A stretch of 61,152 nucleotides of DNA from Anaerotignum neopropionicum. Lineage in GTDB: Bacteria; Bacillota; Clostridia; Lachnospirales; Anaerotignaceae. The stretch spans positions 1 through 61,152 of the forward strand of contig NZ_LRVM01000014.1 of NCBI RefSeq assembly GCF_001571775.1, read 5' to 3'. Below, piece after piece: positions 45,706 to 53,705 of this stretch (within the stretch, counting starts at the first letter, position 1; every line of letters begins with the position of its first letter). The notes under the pieces are model-generated. The model saw only the letters and a list, made by a program, of their open reading frames with translations. It was not told where the DNA came from and made no database searches. The translations under genes and the position numbers were made by a program.

Positions 45706-46053
45706 GTGGAAAGCAGCCACGTTCCTACAGAAGAAATCGATATCATTACCGAGTTGAAACAAGAGTTTATTCATGATGTGGCAGAGTTTTTTAAGGTTTT
45801 TGGTGATGTTACAAGAATTCGTATCCTGCAGAGCCTTTTAATTGGGGAAAAAAATGTGGGGGAGCTGGCGGATTCTTTGGATATGTCCCAGTCGGCCATT
45901 AGCCATCAATTGCGGGTTTTGCGGCAAAATAATTTGGTGAAATATCGCAAGGACGGAAAAGCTGTATTTTATTCTTTGGATGATGGGCATGTTCAAACAA
46001 TATTGGAACAAGGTATGGTTCATATCGCCCATAAACGGGGATATGTTGAATAA
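45706..46053 (+). CDS. ArsR/SmtB-family metal-responsive repressor
   Basis: 115 residues. A winged-helix repressor: FFKVFGDVTRIRILQSLL near 31, then ELADSLDMSQSAISHQLRVL as the recognition helix region, and FYSLDDGHVQTILEQGMVHI at the C-terminus, where SmtB/CzrA proteins bind Zn(II) through Asp/His residues of the last helix. The metal is inferred from the next gene, a Zn/Cd-type ATPase. GTG 45706 follows TTGGGGGTG. Confidence 0.88.
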   Translation: MESSHVPTEEIDIITELKQEFIHDVAEFFKVFGDVTRIRILQSLLIGEKNVGELADSLDMSQSAISHQLRVLRQNNLVKYRKDGKAVFYSLDDGHVQTILEQGMVHIAHKRGYVE

Positions 46054-46058
46054 AATTA

Positions 46059-46096
46059 AGGCTGATGAAAGGATATGCTTCACAGCCTGTTTTTTT
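46059..46096 (+). terminator. Terminator between the ArsR gene and the metal ATPase gene
   Basis: AGGCTG (46059-46064) pairs with CAGCCT (46083-46088), followed by GTTTTTTT. It separates the repressor from the pump, suggesting separate transcription or read-through. Confidence 0.72.
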
Positions 46097-46106
46097 GGAA
46101 TACAAA

Positions 46107-46120
46107 TGAACAAATAATCA
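46107..46120 (+). promoter_or_regulatory. Second ArsR-type half-palindrome ahead of the metal ATPase gene
   Basis: TGAACAAATAATCA is an imperfect version of the operator at 45673-45686. It lies between the terminator and the ATPase start. Confidence 0.45.
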
Positions 46121-46146
46121 CGTGAACAATCGTGGAGGTGTTTTGA

Positions 46147-48312
46147 TTGAAGGTGTATTTAAGAGGCTTAACCTGTGCAAACTGTGCAGGAAAAATTGAA
46201 ACGGCGGTTAATGCATTAAAGGAAGCCCGCCAAGCGGAGATAAATTTGGTTAAGCAAACCATGGACGTATCCTTGGCAGAAGGGGCAGAAGAACAAATTG
46301 TTTTGGAAAAAATAGAAAAGATTGTACATAAGTATGAGCCGGAGGTTGCGGTGGCGTTGGAAAATAAAGAATCGGTGAAGCTTAAGGGTTGTTCCTGTTC
46401 CCGCTGTCATACAGAAAATGATGACCACCACCATCATGACCACGATATTCATAGCCACCAGCATCACCACCATCAGCCTGTTGAAGAAGTTGATGGTAAA
46501 AAGCTATGGCTTCGCTTTGGCTGTGGAGGAATGATTTTTTTGGCTGCGGTTTTCCTGCGAGATTCCACGGCGGGCATTCTTTTGTTTTTGTTTTCTTATG
46601 GAATCTTTGGCTATGATGTTTTGCTGAGAGCAACAAAAAATATTTTGAGAGGTCAAGTTTTTGACGAAAATTTCTTAATGTCCCTTTCTACGGTGGGGGC
46701 TATTGCCATTGGCGAAATGCCGGAGGCGGTGTTTGTAATGATGTTTTACCAAATTGGTGAAGCCTTCCAGGAGTATGCCGTAAACCGCTCCAGAAAATCC
46801 ATTACTTCACTACTGGATATTCGTCCCGATTCCGCGGAGGTGTTTACAGAAAACGGCATCAAACGGGTGCATCCCGACGAGGTGAATATTGGCGATTTTA
46901 TTTTCGTTAAGGCGGGGGAAAGAATTCCATTAGACGGAAGGATAAAGGAAGGATCTGCCCTCTTAGATACGGCGGCATTAACCGGCGAGGCATTGCCCAG
47001 AGGAGTTGCGCCGGGTAGTGATGTATTAAGCGGATGCATCAATTTGGACGGAAATTTGAAAATACAAGTTACCAGACCCTTCAAGGATTCAACGGTAATG
47101 AAAATTTTGGAGATGGTGGAGAATGCTGCCGGAAAGAAATCCAAAACGGAACGATTTATAACGCGGTTTGCAAGGGTTTATACACCTGTTGTGGTAGGCC
47201 TGGCGGTGGCCCTTGCCCTGCTTCCACCTATCCTGGGCTTTGGCGAATTTAGCATGTGGTTTGGGCGTGCGTTAATTTTCCTAGTGGTGTCTTGCCCATG
47301 CGCATTGGTGCTTTCTGTGCCCCTAAGCTATTTTGCGGGCATTGGTGCTGCTTCAAAAAATGGTATTTTGGTAAAAGGCGGCGGCGATTTAGACACGCTT
47401 TGCCACATTACCCACCTTATTTTTGACAAAACGGGAACATTGACAAAGGGCAAGTTCTCTGTGGTAGCAATCGAGGGCAAAGAAAAAGAGGAGCTCTTGT
47501 ATTTAGCGGCACTGGGCGAAGCAAACAGCAATCACCCCATTGCAGAGGCGATTGTTGAAGAATATGAGAAAATAAAGAAAACTCCTGTGGATTTAATTTC
47601 AGGATATAAGGAATTAGGCGGTTTTGGTGTTTCCTACAGTTTGGATGGTGAGCGGGTATTATTGGGAAATCAGCGCTTGCTGGAGCAAGAAAATGTTGCG
47701 TTTTCTCCCTTTGCAGGCGTAGGATCTGTAATTTATGTGGCGAAAAACGGAAAATTCAAGGGTTATATTGTTGTTGCAGATACCTTGAAAGATGGATTGC
47801 AGGAGGCTTTGACGGCATTACGTCAAAAAGGCATTCAGTCCTTGACAATGCTGACGGGGGATCGTAAGGAAAATGCGGAAGCCATGGCAAATGAGCTGAT
47901 GCTTGATGGTTTTTACGGGGAGCTGTTACCCCAGGATAAGGTTCGCATACTGGATGAAATAAAGGAAAGAGAAGCACCTGGGAAAATTGCCTTTGTAGGG
48001 GATGGTATAAACGATGCCCCTGTGTTGGCCGGGGCGGATTTGGGCATTGCCATGGGCGGCATTGGTTCTGATGCGGCAATTGAAGCGGCGGACGTTGTGC
48101 TGATGGATGATGATATTGGGAAATTGGCAGTGGGGCTTCGTATTGCAAAAAACACACGCACCATTGTAAGGCAAAATATTGTGTTTGCCTTAGGCATAAA
48201 GGCTTTAGTTTTAATCCTAAGTGCCGTTGGTATGGCCTCCATGTGGATGGCAGTCTTTGCGGACGTGGGCGTGGCGGTATTGGCAATTTTAAATGCGATG
48301 AGGAAGAAGTAA
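46147..48312 (+). CDS. zntA: Zn(II)/Cd(II)/Pb(II)-type P-type ATPase
   Basis: 721 residues. A P1B-type exporter. The N-terminal metal domain has LTCANCAGK (Cys 10 and 13). A His/Asp-rich stretch (about 93-112) can bind more metal. Core motifs: TGEALP near 280, the transmembrane metal site SCPCALVLS (Cys 383, 385), D427 in FDKTGTLTKG, NSNHPIAEA near 460, and GDGINDAPVL near 620. CPC together with ADVGVAVL (Asp in the last membrane region) indicates the Zn/Cd/Pb group rather than copper. It is downstream of the ArsR-type repressor. TTG 46147 follows GTGGAGGTG. Confidence 0.93.
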   Translation: MKVYLRGLTCANCAGKIETAVNALKEARQAEINLVKQTMDVSLAEGAEEQIVLEKIEKIVHKYEPEVAVALENKESVKLKGCSCSRCHTENDDHHHHDHDIHSHQHHHHQPVEEVDGKKLWLRFGCGGMIFLAAVFLRDSTAGILLFLFSYGIFGYDVLLRATKNILRGQVFDENFLMSLSTVGAIAIGEMPEAVFVMMFYQIGEAFQEYAVNRSRKSITSLLDIRPDSAEVFTENGIKRVHPDEVNIGDFIFVKAGERIPLDGRIKEGSALLDTAALTGEALPRGVAPGSDVLSGCINLDGNLKIQVTRPFKDSTVMKILEMVENAAGKKSKTERFITRFARVYTPVVVGLAVALALLPPILGFGEFSMWFGRALIFLVVSCPCALVLSVPLSYFAGIGAASKNGILVKGGGDLDTLCHITHLIFDKTGTLTKGKFSVVAIEGKEKEELLYLAALGEANSNHPIAEAIVEEYEKIKKTPVDLISGYKELGGFGVSYSLDGERVLLGNQRLLEQENVAFSPFAGVGSVIYVAKNGKFKGYIVVADTLKDGLQEALTALRQKGIQSLTMLTGDRKENAEAMANELMLDGFYGELLPQDKVRILDEIKEREAPGKIAFVGDGINDAPVLAGADLGIAMGGIGSDAAIEAADVVLMDDDIGKLAVGLRIAKNTRTIVRQNIVFALGIKALVLILSAVGMASMWMAVFADVGVAVLAILNAMRKK

Positions 48313-48401
48313 GTGTTTTTTATATGGAGGAAGAAATAACAGTGCATACTATATGGGGCTGTTAGAACATAGATGCCCCGCTTGTTTTTTTCAAAAAATT
48401 G
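48313..48401 (+). terminator. Terminator after the metal ATPase gene
   Basis: GGGGC (48355-48359) pairs with GCCCC (48375-48379), followed by GCTTGTTTTTTT. Confidence 0.7.
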
Positions 48402-48678
48402 AACCCGCATGTTTGCGGGTTCCAGAACGTAGACAAAGTCAAAACCATGAGGGCTTTGCCCTCAAACACCCACAAGGGTTTCACCTCAGCACTTTGCTGC
48501 GCAAAGCTGTCCTTTGGACAGATGGCACTTCTTTGCCATTGCACCTTGACCCTTTAGAAACCGCATATCTATGCGGTTTCAATAAAAGTTTTTGGTCTTG
48601 CTTTTTTCAAAAAGCAAGCAGGTTTGGGCGGCGCCCAAGGTTTGTCTTCAGTCTGGAACCCGCATGTTTATGCGGGTT
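48402..48678. mobile_element. Hairpin-chain repeat element (locus D), MITE-like
   Basis: The core 48422-48656 (235 bp) ends in CCAGAACGTAGACAAA and TTTGTCTTCAGTCTGG, imperfect 16-bp inverted repeats. Nearly identical hairpins (AACCCGC...GCGGGTT) lie directly outside both ends, 48402-48421 and 48657-48678, as a direct repeat. Interior words include GGGC-ggc-GCCC, CTGTCC-ttt-GGACAG form, GAGGGC-ttt-GCCCTC and GAAACCGCATA-tct-ATGCGGTTTC. Its reverse complement aligns with locus B, minus the 61-bp tandem units. It has no gene. Confidence 0.85.
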
Positions 48679-48749
48679 CAGGCAATCACAAAACAACCTA
48701 AAATAATCTTTAATTTTTTCATAGAGTACTCCAATCCCATTTAAAACAG

Positions 48750-49502
48750 CTACTGTCTTAGCAAAATAAACTTAATATTCGCTAAAAGCTCCCTGATATA
48801 GGTTGCTGGAGCTAAATACCATTGTATTTTTGCATGCATATAGTTACTATTGAACCCTACAACTTTTGAGATCTCTTTTGCTCTATATATATGAAAATCA
48901 TTTGTTATAAAAATTGTCTTGTATTCGCTTTTAAAATAATCATCTAAAAGCTTTTTGGATAAAAGAAAATTTTCGTAGGTACTTGTTGCACTGTCTTCCT
49001 TTATTATTTTGTTTTCAGGAATTCCTTTTGAAAGCAAGTACCTTTCCATTGCCAGGGCTTCCGTTATGGTTTCGTTACGTCCTTGTCCTCCGGATACAAC
49101 GATAATGGCATTTGGATTTTTATTGAAATATTCTACGCTTTTTTCCAGCCTATAATAAAGGGGTAAAGTAATCGTTTCGCCATTCAGTCCTGCACCAAGA
49201 ACAATGACAGCATCTTCTTTATAAGTTACGGTGTCTATTTTACCAAAGACACCAAGAAATAAAATGGCTGAAAGCATAATTGCGTTACCTATTAGGAATA
49301 AATTTTTTATCCACTTAAGAAGGCCTTTTTTTGAAAGGATTTGAATGGTTTCATAATAGAAACCATAAATTAAATAGGCACCACCAACCATAAACGTTGC
49401 AAGAGGACCTATATTAAAACTTGTTAATATTGATAAAAGCAGTGCATCACAAACGAAAAATATGCCGAGAATGATAAATAAAGCTTTTTTAAAACGTTTC
49501 AA
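48750..49502 (-). CDS. DUF218 (YdcF-like) membrane protein
   Basis: 250 residues. Three N-terminal hydrophobic segments (about 6-25, 35-52, 68-88) precede a DUF218 domain starting at VIVLGAGLNGETI near 98, with VSGGQGRNETITEA near 137, DSATSTYENF near 172, and TNDFHIYRA near 200. Family members such as ElyC/SanA act in envelope or wall-lipid matters; the biochemical role is not established. GAGGTGGGG precedes the ATG. It points into repeat element D. Confidence 0.88.
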   Translation of the reverse strand: MKRFKKALFIILGIFFVCDALLLSILTSFNIGPLATFMVGGAYLIYGFYYETIQILSKKGLLKWIKNLFLIGNAIMLSAILFLGVFGKIDTVTYKEDAVIVLGAGLNGETITLPLYYRLEKSVEYFNKNPNAIIVVSGGQGRNETITEALAMERYLLSKGIPENKIIKEDSATSTYENFLLSKKLLDDYFKSEYKTIFITNDFHIYRAKEISKVVGFNSNYMHAKIQWYLAPATYIRELLANIKFILLRQ

Positions 49503-49811
49503 TGTTTACCCCACCTCTTAAATTCTAAAATAGCCTGTACTAGCTTTTCAGCAGGTAGTACAGCTTATGGAAAACCTTGATGCCACCCGCACCCCATTAA
49601 TCTTCGTAAAAAGCAAGAATAAAAATTAATGTACAAATCCCATGTTATGGGGATTAACAGTCAGGAGCAAAACCCCCCCCAAGATTTTGACCTTATGTGA
49701 TCGTAATGCATCAGCAACAGACATTATCTAAGATTTTACATTTAAAATTTAAGGATATCAATTGTTTTAAGAAATGGTACTACTTATTTAAGAAAATTGT
49801 AGGATCTCCGT

Positions 49812-49881
49812 AAACAAGCCTTTCCAAAACACCCCTCTAGGGTTCTACCATGGAGAGGTGTTTTTATGGAAAGGCTTGTTT
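49812..49881. repeat. 70-nt hairpin with loop GGTTCTACCATGG, copy 1
   Basis: AAACAAGCCTTTCC (49812-49825) pairs perfectly with GGAAAGGCTTGTTT (49868-49881). An inner ACACC..TCT/AGAGGTGT stem surrounds the loop GGTTCTACCATGG (49841-49853). TTTTTATGG follows the inner stem. Confidence 0.75.
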
Positions 49882-49957
49882 TAGATATTATTTTCACAGT
49901 ATATATAAATCTTTGTTTTCATTTTTAATAAACGTACCATCCTCCATTCTAATATAA

Positions 49958-50004
49958 TAGCCTCATTTGGTTCTACCATGGAGGCTTAATTTTTATGGAA
50001 GGGC
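49958..50004. repeat. Hairpin with the same loop, copy 2
   Basis: AGCCTC (49959-49964) pairs with GAGGCT (49981-49986) around the same loop GGTTCTACCATGG (49969-49981), again followed by TTTTTATGGAA. The stem sequence differs from copy 1 yet still pairs. Confidence 0.7.
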
Positions 50005-50028
50005 TTTCGGTTGTTTCATCAAAATTAT

Positions 50029-50223
50029 TTATTTTTCTTCCTTGCTTCCAGAAACGATTTTTTTCACATTTTTCTCAAACTTTACTCTGGGCAGCATAAC
50101 CATATGCCCGCAGCCACAGCATTTAATGCGAAAATCAATGCCCACACGCAAAATTTCCCATTGATTGGAACCGCAGGGGTGCGTTTTTTTCATTTGCACA
50201 ATATCTCCAACGGAAAAAACCAT
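50029..50223 (-). CDS. DUF951 protein
   Basis: 64 residues, full length. The family pattern is clear: FSVGDIVQMKKTHPCGSNQW at the start and DFRIKCCGCGHMVMLPR in the middle, with Cys residues that may bind a metal, followed by a basic C-terminus. Function unknown. It lies 6 bp after mscS, an arrangement seen in other firmicutes, suggesting a shared role or simple co-expression. Confidence 0.9.
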   Translation of the reverse strand: MVFSVGDIVQMKKTHPCGSNQWEILRVGIDFRIKCCGCGHMVMLPRVKFEKNVKKIVSGSKEEK

Positions 50224-50229
50224 AATTTG

Positions 50230-51087
50230 TTATGCCTCCTTTTGTTGTACGATATGAACCGTACGCTGGGGGAAGGGGATTTCTACACCCTCTCTGTCAA
50301 GTCGATTTTTAATACGTTTGCGCAATTCGGCTTCAACGGCAAAATTGGTTTTGATTTTGCATTTTGCAACAATGCGGATATTCACAGCCGAATCATCCAA
50401 GCCCACAACACCGACAACAACCGGTGTTTCCAAAATGCTATCCATATCTGAGGTCTGCTGCATTTCATTCTCCAAAATTGACAATACACGGTCAATATCC
50501 TCGTTATACGCAATCCCCACCGTAACAATTGCATTAATAAAATCGTTACAGAGGTTCGTTACAATTCCAACGGAGCCATTGGGGATAATGTGCATTCTTC
50601 CTTGCGGATCTCTAATTTTTGTATAACGCAAGGACACACCTTCTACGGTGCCTGTGATATTTTGAATTGTAACAATATCTCCCACTGCATAGTGATCTTC
50701 AAAAAAAATGAAAAACCCTTCCAGCATATCGGTCACTACGCTTTGTGCGCCTAAGCCGATGGCAACAGAGCCGGCACTGGCAATGACCAATAAGGATTTG
50801 CTGTCTACACCTAATAAATTCAAAATTGTAAAAAGTCCCACAAAATAGATTACATATTTCAAAACACTTGAAGAAATAGAGCTTAGTGTTTTGGCCTTTC
50901 TATCAGGCATGGCCAAACGCTGCTTTTCCGTTTGTTTTTTAAAGAACTTTTGCGCAACACTACTGGATATGCGGATGAATAGCCAACACAGCACTAGCGT
51001 CCCCACAATTTGTAAAATTTTTATGCCGAAATTTACCCCGGTTTGCATCATTGCTTCGAAACCAAGTAGATCTTGTAAATTTTTCAT
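50230..51087 (-). CDS. mscS: Small-conductance mechanosensitive channel
   Basis: 285 residues. It releases solutes on hypo-osmotic shock. Membrane segments lie at about 22-42, 72-92 and 95-120; the pore helix shows the Gly/Ala pattern IASAGSVAIGLGAQSVVTDMLEG. The cytoplasmic beta domain begins with YAVGDIVTIQNITGTVEG near 132, and the C-terminal domain follows. GGAGGT precedes the ATG. It lies between a C26 peptidase gene (2 bp gap) and the DUF951 gene, forming one minus-strand operon. Confidence 0.94.
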   Translation of the reverse strand: MKNLQDLLGFEAMMQTGVNFGIKILQIVGTLVLCWLFIRISSSVAQKFFKKQTEKQRLAMPDRKAKTLSSISSSVLKYVIYFVGLFTILNLLGVDSKSLLVIASAGSVAIGLGAQSVVTDMLEGFFIFFEDHYAVGDIVTIQNITGTVEGVSLRYTKIRDPQGRMHIIPNGSVGIVTNLCNDFINAIVTVGIAYNEDIDRVLSILENEMQQTSDMDSILETPVVVGVVGLDDSAVNIRIVAKCKIKTNFAVEAELRKRIKNRLDREGVEIPFPQRTVHIVQQKEA

Positions 51088-51089
51088 AG

Positions 51090-51788
51090 TTACCTCCTAA
51101 TTGCATGAAATTCGGCTGCAGCCTGAACAAAAGCGGCGAATATTCTTCCTTGTTCCCCGGTTTTCATTGCCTCGGGATGCCACTGCACGCCAAAAATAAA
51201 TGGTTTTTCCGTGTGCTCAATGGCTTCAATTAGGCCGTCCTGGCTTTTGGCTGAATAACGAAGTCCTTCGCCCAAAAGAGCAACTCCTTGATGATGAAAG
51301 GAATTAACCGCCGCTTTTTCTTTTCCCCAAAGATGAGAGAGCAAGGTGTTTTCTTCAATCATAATACTGTGTGTTGCGTAGTCACGCGGTGCTTGCTGCC
51401 TATGCTTTAGGGTACTTTTTGTTTGTACCCCAATATCCTGATAGATTGTTCCGCCCAAAGCAATATTAATCACTTGCATACCCCGACAAATTCCTAATAA
51501 AGGTATGTTTTTTTGTATTGCAGCCTGGCAGAGGGAAAGCTCAAATTGATCTCTTCGTGGAGAAATTTCTCCACTTTCTCGCAAGGGTTCTTCGTGAAAG
51601 AGCAGTGGGTCTATATCGCCTCCGCCGGATAAAACAATTCCATCTAAAAATAAGGGTATTTCCCCTTGACCAAAGAGCATGACAGGATAGCCTCCGACGG
51701 CGCTAATGGCAGCAGCATAATCTTGATGCAGCTGATATCTGCCGGCTGCGCTGTCATAGTCTGGCGTAATTCCAATTACCGGTTGCAT
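51090..51788 (-). CDS. Peptidase C26 / gamma-glutamyl-GABA hydrolase family protein
   Basis: 232 residues, class I glutamine amidotransferase fold. The nucleophile Cys is in GICRGMQVIN near 98, and the His-Glu pair in VQWHPEAM near 200. Early motifs are ITPDYDSAAGRYQL and LSGGGDIDP. PuuD of this family cleaves gamma-glutamyl-GABA in putrescine degradation; other members act on gamma-glutamyl or peptidoglycan-derived amides. No other put/puu genes are near, so the substrate is open. It is the first gene of the minus-strand operon. Confidence 0.88.
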   Translation of the reverse strand: MQPVIGITPDYDSAAGRYQLHQDYAAAISAVGGYPVMLFGQGEIPLFLDGIVLSGGGDIDPLLFHEEPLRESGEISPRRDQFELSLCQAAIQKNIPLLGICRGMQVINIALGGTIYQDIGVQTKSTLKHRQQAPRDYATHSIMIEENTLLSHLWGKEKAAVNSFHHQGVALLGEGLRYSAKSQDGLIEAIEHTEKPFIFGVQWHPEAMKTGEQGRIFAAFVQAAAEFHAIRR

Positions 51789-51820
51789 AGAATCCTTCCC
51801 TCTACATTAACTTTCCTAAT

Positions 51821-51849
51821 AGTATACAAAAGTTGCTGCATTTTTGCAA
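51821..51849 (-). promoter_or_regulatory. Promoter of the C26-mscS-DUF951 operon
   Basis: On the minus strand TTGCAA (51849-51844), 17-bp spacer, TATACT (51826-51821). Confidence 0.72.
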
Positions 51850-51874
51850 TGGCAGACAAGGTAAAAAAGTTAGC

Positions 51875-51904
51875 TTGTACATTTTGGGTGGGTTGTGGTA
51901 TGAT
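51875..51904 (+). promoter_or_regulatory. mtnN promoter
   Basis: TTGTAC (51875-51880), 18-bp spacer, TATGAT (51899-51904), with an extended TGG just upstream of the -10. Confidence 0.68.
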
Positions 51905-51972
51905 AAAATAACAATGAAGCGGATGAAATTGTAACCATTTAAGGACACTATGTTGAACGGAGATGACAGAAA

Positions 51973-52671
51973 ATGAAAACCATTGGTATTATTGGAGCAA
52001 TGGAAGAGGAAATTCTTTGTTTGAAAGAAAAGATTGAAATTGTTACAACAAAAAATGTTGTTGGATTATCCTTCTATATTGGCAGATATAAGGGAAATAA
52101 TATTATTTTGGTTAGAAGCGGCATTGGAAAGGTGAATGCGGCAGTTTGTACGCAAGCGATGATTGACCATTTTGGTGTGGATTATATCCTTGTGCTGGGG
52201 GTTGCAGGCGCCTTGGCTGAGGATTTAAAAATAGGCGATATTGTTATTTCTACCGATGCGGTACAGCATGATATGGATACATCAGCCTTAGGGGATCCCG
52301 TGGGCATCATTCCCCGTATGGCAGAAAGCTATTTTAAAGCAGATGAGGAGCTGGTTCGCCTGGCACAGGTATCCGCAGCAGAGATTGCGGATGGGTTTCG
52401 TGTAATTTCAGGGCGTATTGCCAGTGGAGATCAGTTTATTTGTACGAGAGAAGGAAAAAATAAAATTCGTAAGGATGTGCAAGGCACCTGTGCAGAGATG
52501 GAGGGTGCTGCAATTGCCCATACCTGCTGGCTTAACCGAATTCCGTTTTTAATTGTGCGTGCCATTTCTGATGGTGCGGGGGAAGAGGCCAATATATCAT
52601 TTGAAAAATTTAGCATCATGGCGGCAAAACGTTGCAGCGAATTGGTTGAAAGAATATTAGAGAAAATGTGA
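51973..52671 (+). CDS. mtnN: 5'-methylthioadenosine/S-adenosylhomocysteine nucleosidase
   Basis: 232 residues, the standard length. It removes adenine from MTA and SAH, recycling products of SAM-dependent enzymes such as the methyltransferases in this window. The start IGIIGAMEEEI contains the catalytic Glu, SGIGKVNAA near 50, VLGVAGAL near 76, and CAEMEGAAIAH near 172, with the catalytic Asp in RAISDGAGE near 198. It is divergent from the C26-mscS operon. Confidence 0.97.
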   Translation: MKTIGIIGAMEEEILCLKEKIEIVTTKNVVGLSFYIGRYKGNNIILVRSGIGKVNAAVCTQAMIDHFGVDYILVLGVAGALAEDLKIGDIVISTDAVQHDMDTSALGDPVGIIPRMAESYFKADEELVRLAQVSAAEIADGFRVISGRIASGDQFICTREGKNKIRKDVQGTCAEMEGAAIAHTCWLNRIPFLIVRAISDGAGEEANISFEKFSIMAAKRCSELVERILEKM

Positions 52672-52922
52672 ATTTTGCATATAATAGTTTGAAGTGAACG
52701 TAGAGAACAAGAAATAGAAATGCTTTTTGAGAGGTGCCCATTGGTATATATGGACAAATATGGATGCAAAAGTGCCTAAAAAAGTCTTTCATTTTTTTCT
52801 CGTTATTCTTCTTGATTTGTCTTGTCATGGCTGTTTCGTTCCTGTATAATGCAATCAAGAAGAAATATTTAGCACACAAAATATTTTTCGACACGAGAGA
52901 GCGTAGAAAGGATGTGCCATCT

Positions 52923-53393
52923 ATGACAGCAAAAACCCATGGATATATTACAAAAGAAATTGAACTGGAACAATTGTATCAGTTTGTATTAAAATATTTT
53001 GATCCCAGTGCCAAAATAAACCGATATGAAAATCGTTTTGGTGAAAGCAATGAAATGGCTGTTTATTTCACCTACAAAGGCGAAGAAAGACGACTTTTTA
53101 CAATGGTTTATAAAAGCCGTAAATTTTCCAAAAACGGAGAGAAAAATCGTATGATTTTTTTGGATTTGGATTATTGGGGGCATAGTGTGGAAATTATGCG
53201 TTCCATTTTGTCTTTCTTTGGCGGTTGGCTGGATGAAAACGATTGCGATAATGAGGAACCATATTTTATTGACGTTCAGGCAGACGGTTTAACGCCGAAT
53301 ATAATTAAGATTACCAGAAGCGAGCTCAACAGACGCTTAGGCGGCATGGTTGTCATTATTGAAGACGAGGAAAATGAAAGTCACGAGAAATAA
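52923..53393 (+). CDS. Conserved-looking protein of unknown function, start uncertain
   Basis: 156 residues from ATG 52923, which has AAAGGA about 10 bp upstream. The soluble part begins THGYITKEIELEQLYQFVLKYF and is mixed alpha-beta, ending in an acidic tail. The frame stays open upstream to GTG 52734, and that extension would add a basic segment plus a clear hydrophobic helix (FIFFSLFFLICLVMAVSFLY), but its starts have poor ribosome binding sites. So it is either cytosolic or membrane-anchored. No family is recognised. Confidence 0.65.
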   Translation: MTAKTHGYITKEIELEQLYQFVLKYFDPSAKINRYENRFGESNEMAVYFTYKGEERRLFTMVYKSRKFSKNGEKNRMIFLDLDYWGHSVEIMRSILSFFGGWLDENDCDNEEPYFIDVQADGLTPNIIKITRSELNRRLGGMVVIIEDEENESHEK

Positions 53394-53397
53394 TGAG

Positions 53398-53426
53398 AAG
53401 GGTGCCAAAAAGTGGCACCCTTTGGT
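53398..53426 (+). terminator. Hairpin terminator after the 52923 gene
   Basis: AAGGGTGCC pairs with GGCACCCTT; the T-run after it is short (TTTGGT). Confidence 0.7.
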
Positions 53427-53621
53427 ATAATCGGCATCTTGCACAAAAAAAGGATTGCGGCGATATTTTTCATAGCGTATGGTATTTGTAAGACCCTGTT
53501 TGTGGGTTTTTATTTGGGGAACATTATGTTTCTTAAGCCTTTGATTGCATGAAAAATGACTTTGTTAACAGCAGGAAAGAGTTTTTCTTATGGAAAGACT
53601 CTTTTCGTTTTCGTGGAAATC
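53427..53621 (+). terminator. Gene-free stretch with a second terminator-like hairpin
   Basis: AAAGAGT (53576-53582) pairs with ACTCTTT (53598-53604) around a T-rich inner stem, followed by TCGTTTT. No gene is seen between 53394 and 53705. Confidence 0.5.
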
Positions 53622-53651
53622 TTGCAAATATATGAACAAATATGATATACT
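53622..53651 (+). promoter_or_regulatory. Promoter ahead of the 53706 gene
   Basis: TTGCAA (53622-53627), 18-bp spacer, TATACT (53646-53651). Confidence 0.7.
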
Positions 53652-53705
53652 TTTAAGATGAAAAATAGCATACTGGGATGCCAATGTTAAAGGGGTGGGG
53701 TCTTT

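Larger units (their letters stand above)
49503..50028. other. Gene-free region with two related hairpins
   Basis: No gene is seen. It contains an AATCCC-atgttat-GGGGATT hairpin near 49636, a run of eight C at 49673-49680, and the two hairpins at 49812-49881 and 49958-50004 described separately. Confidence 0.6.

Noticed and set aside
48353-48706. Open frame across locus D
   Set aside because: It consists of repeat hairpins without a ribosome binding site; the same sequence in locus B is not open in the same way.
49967-50451. Plus-strand open frames opposite the DUF951 and MscS genes
   Set aside because: Both overlap well-supported minus-strand genes and have no family features.
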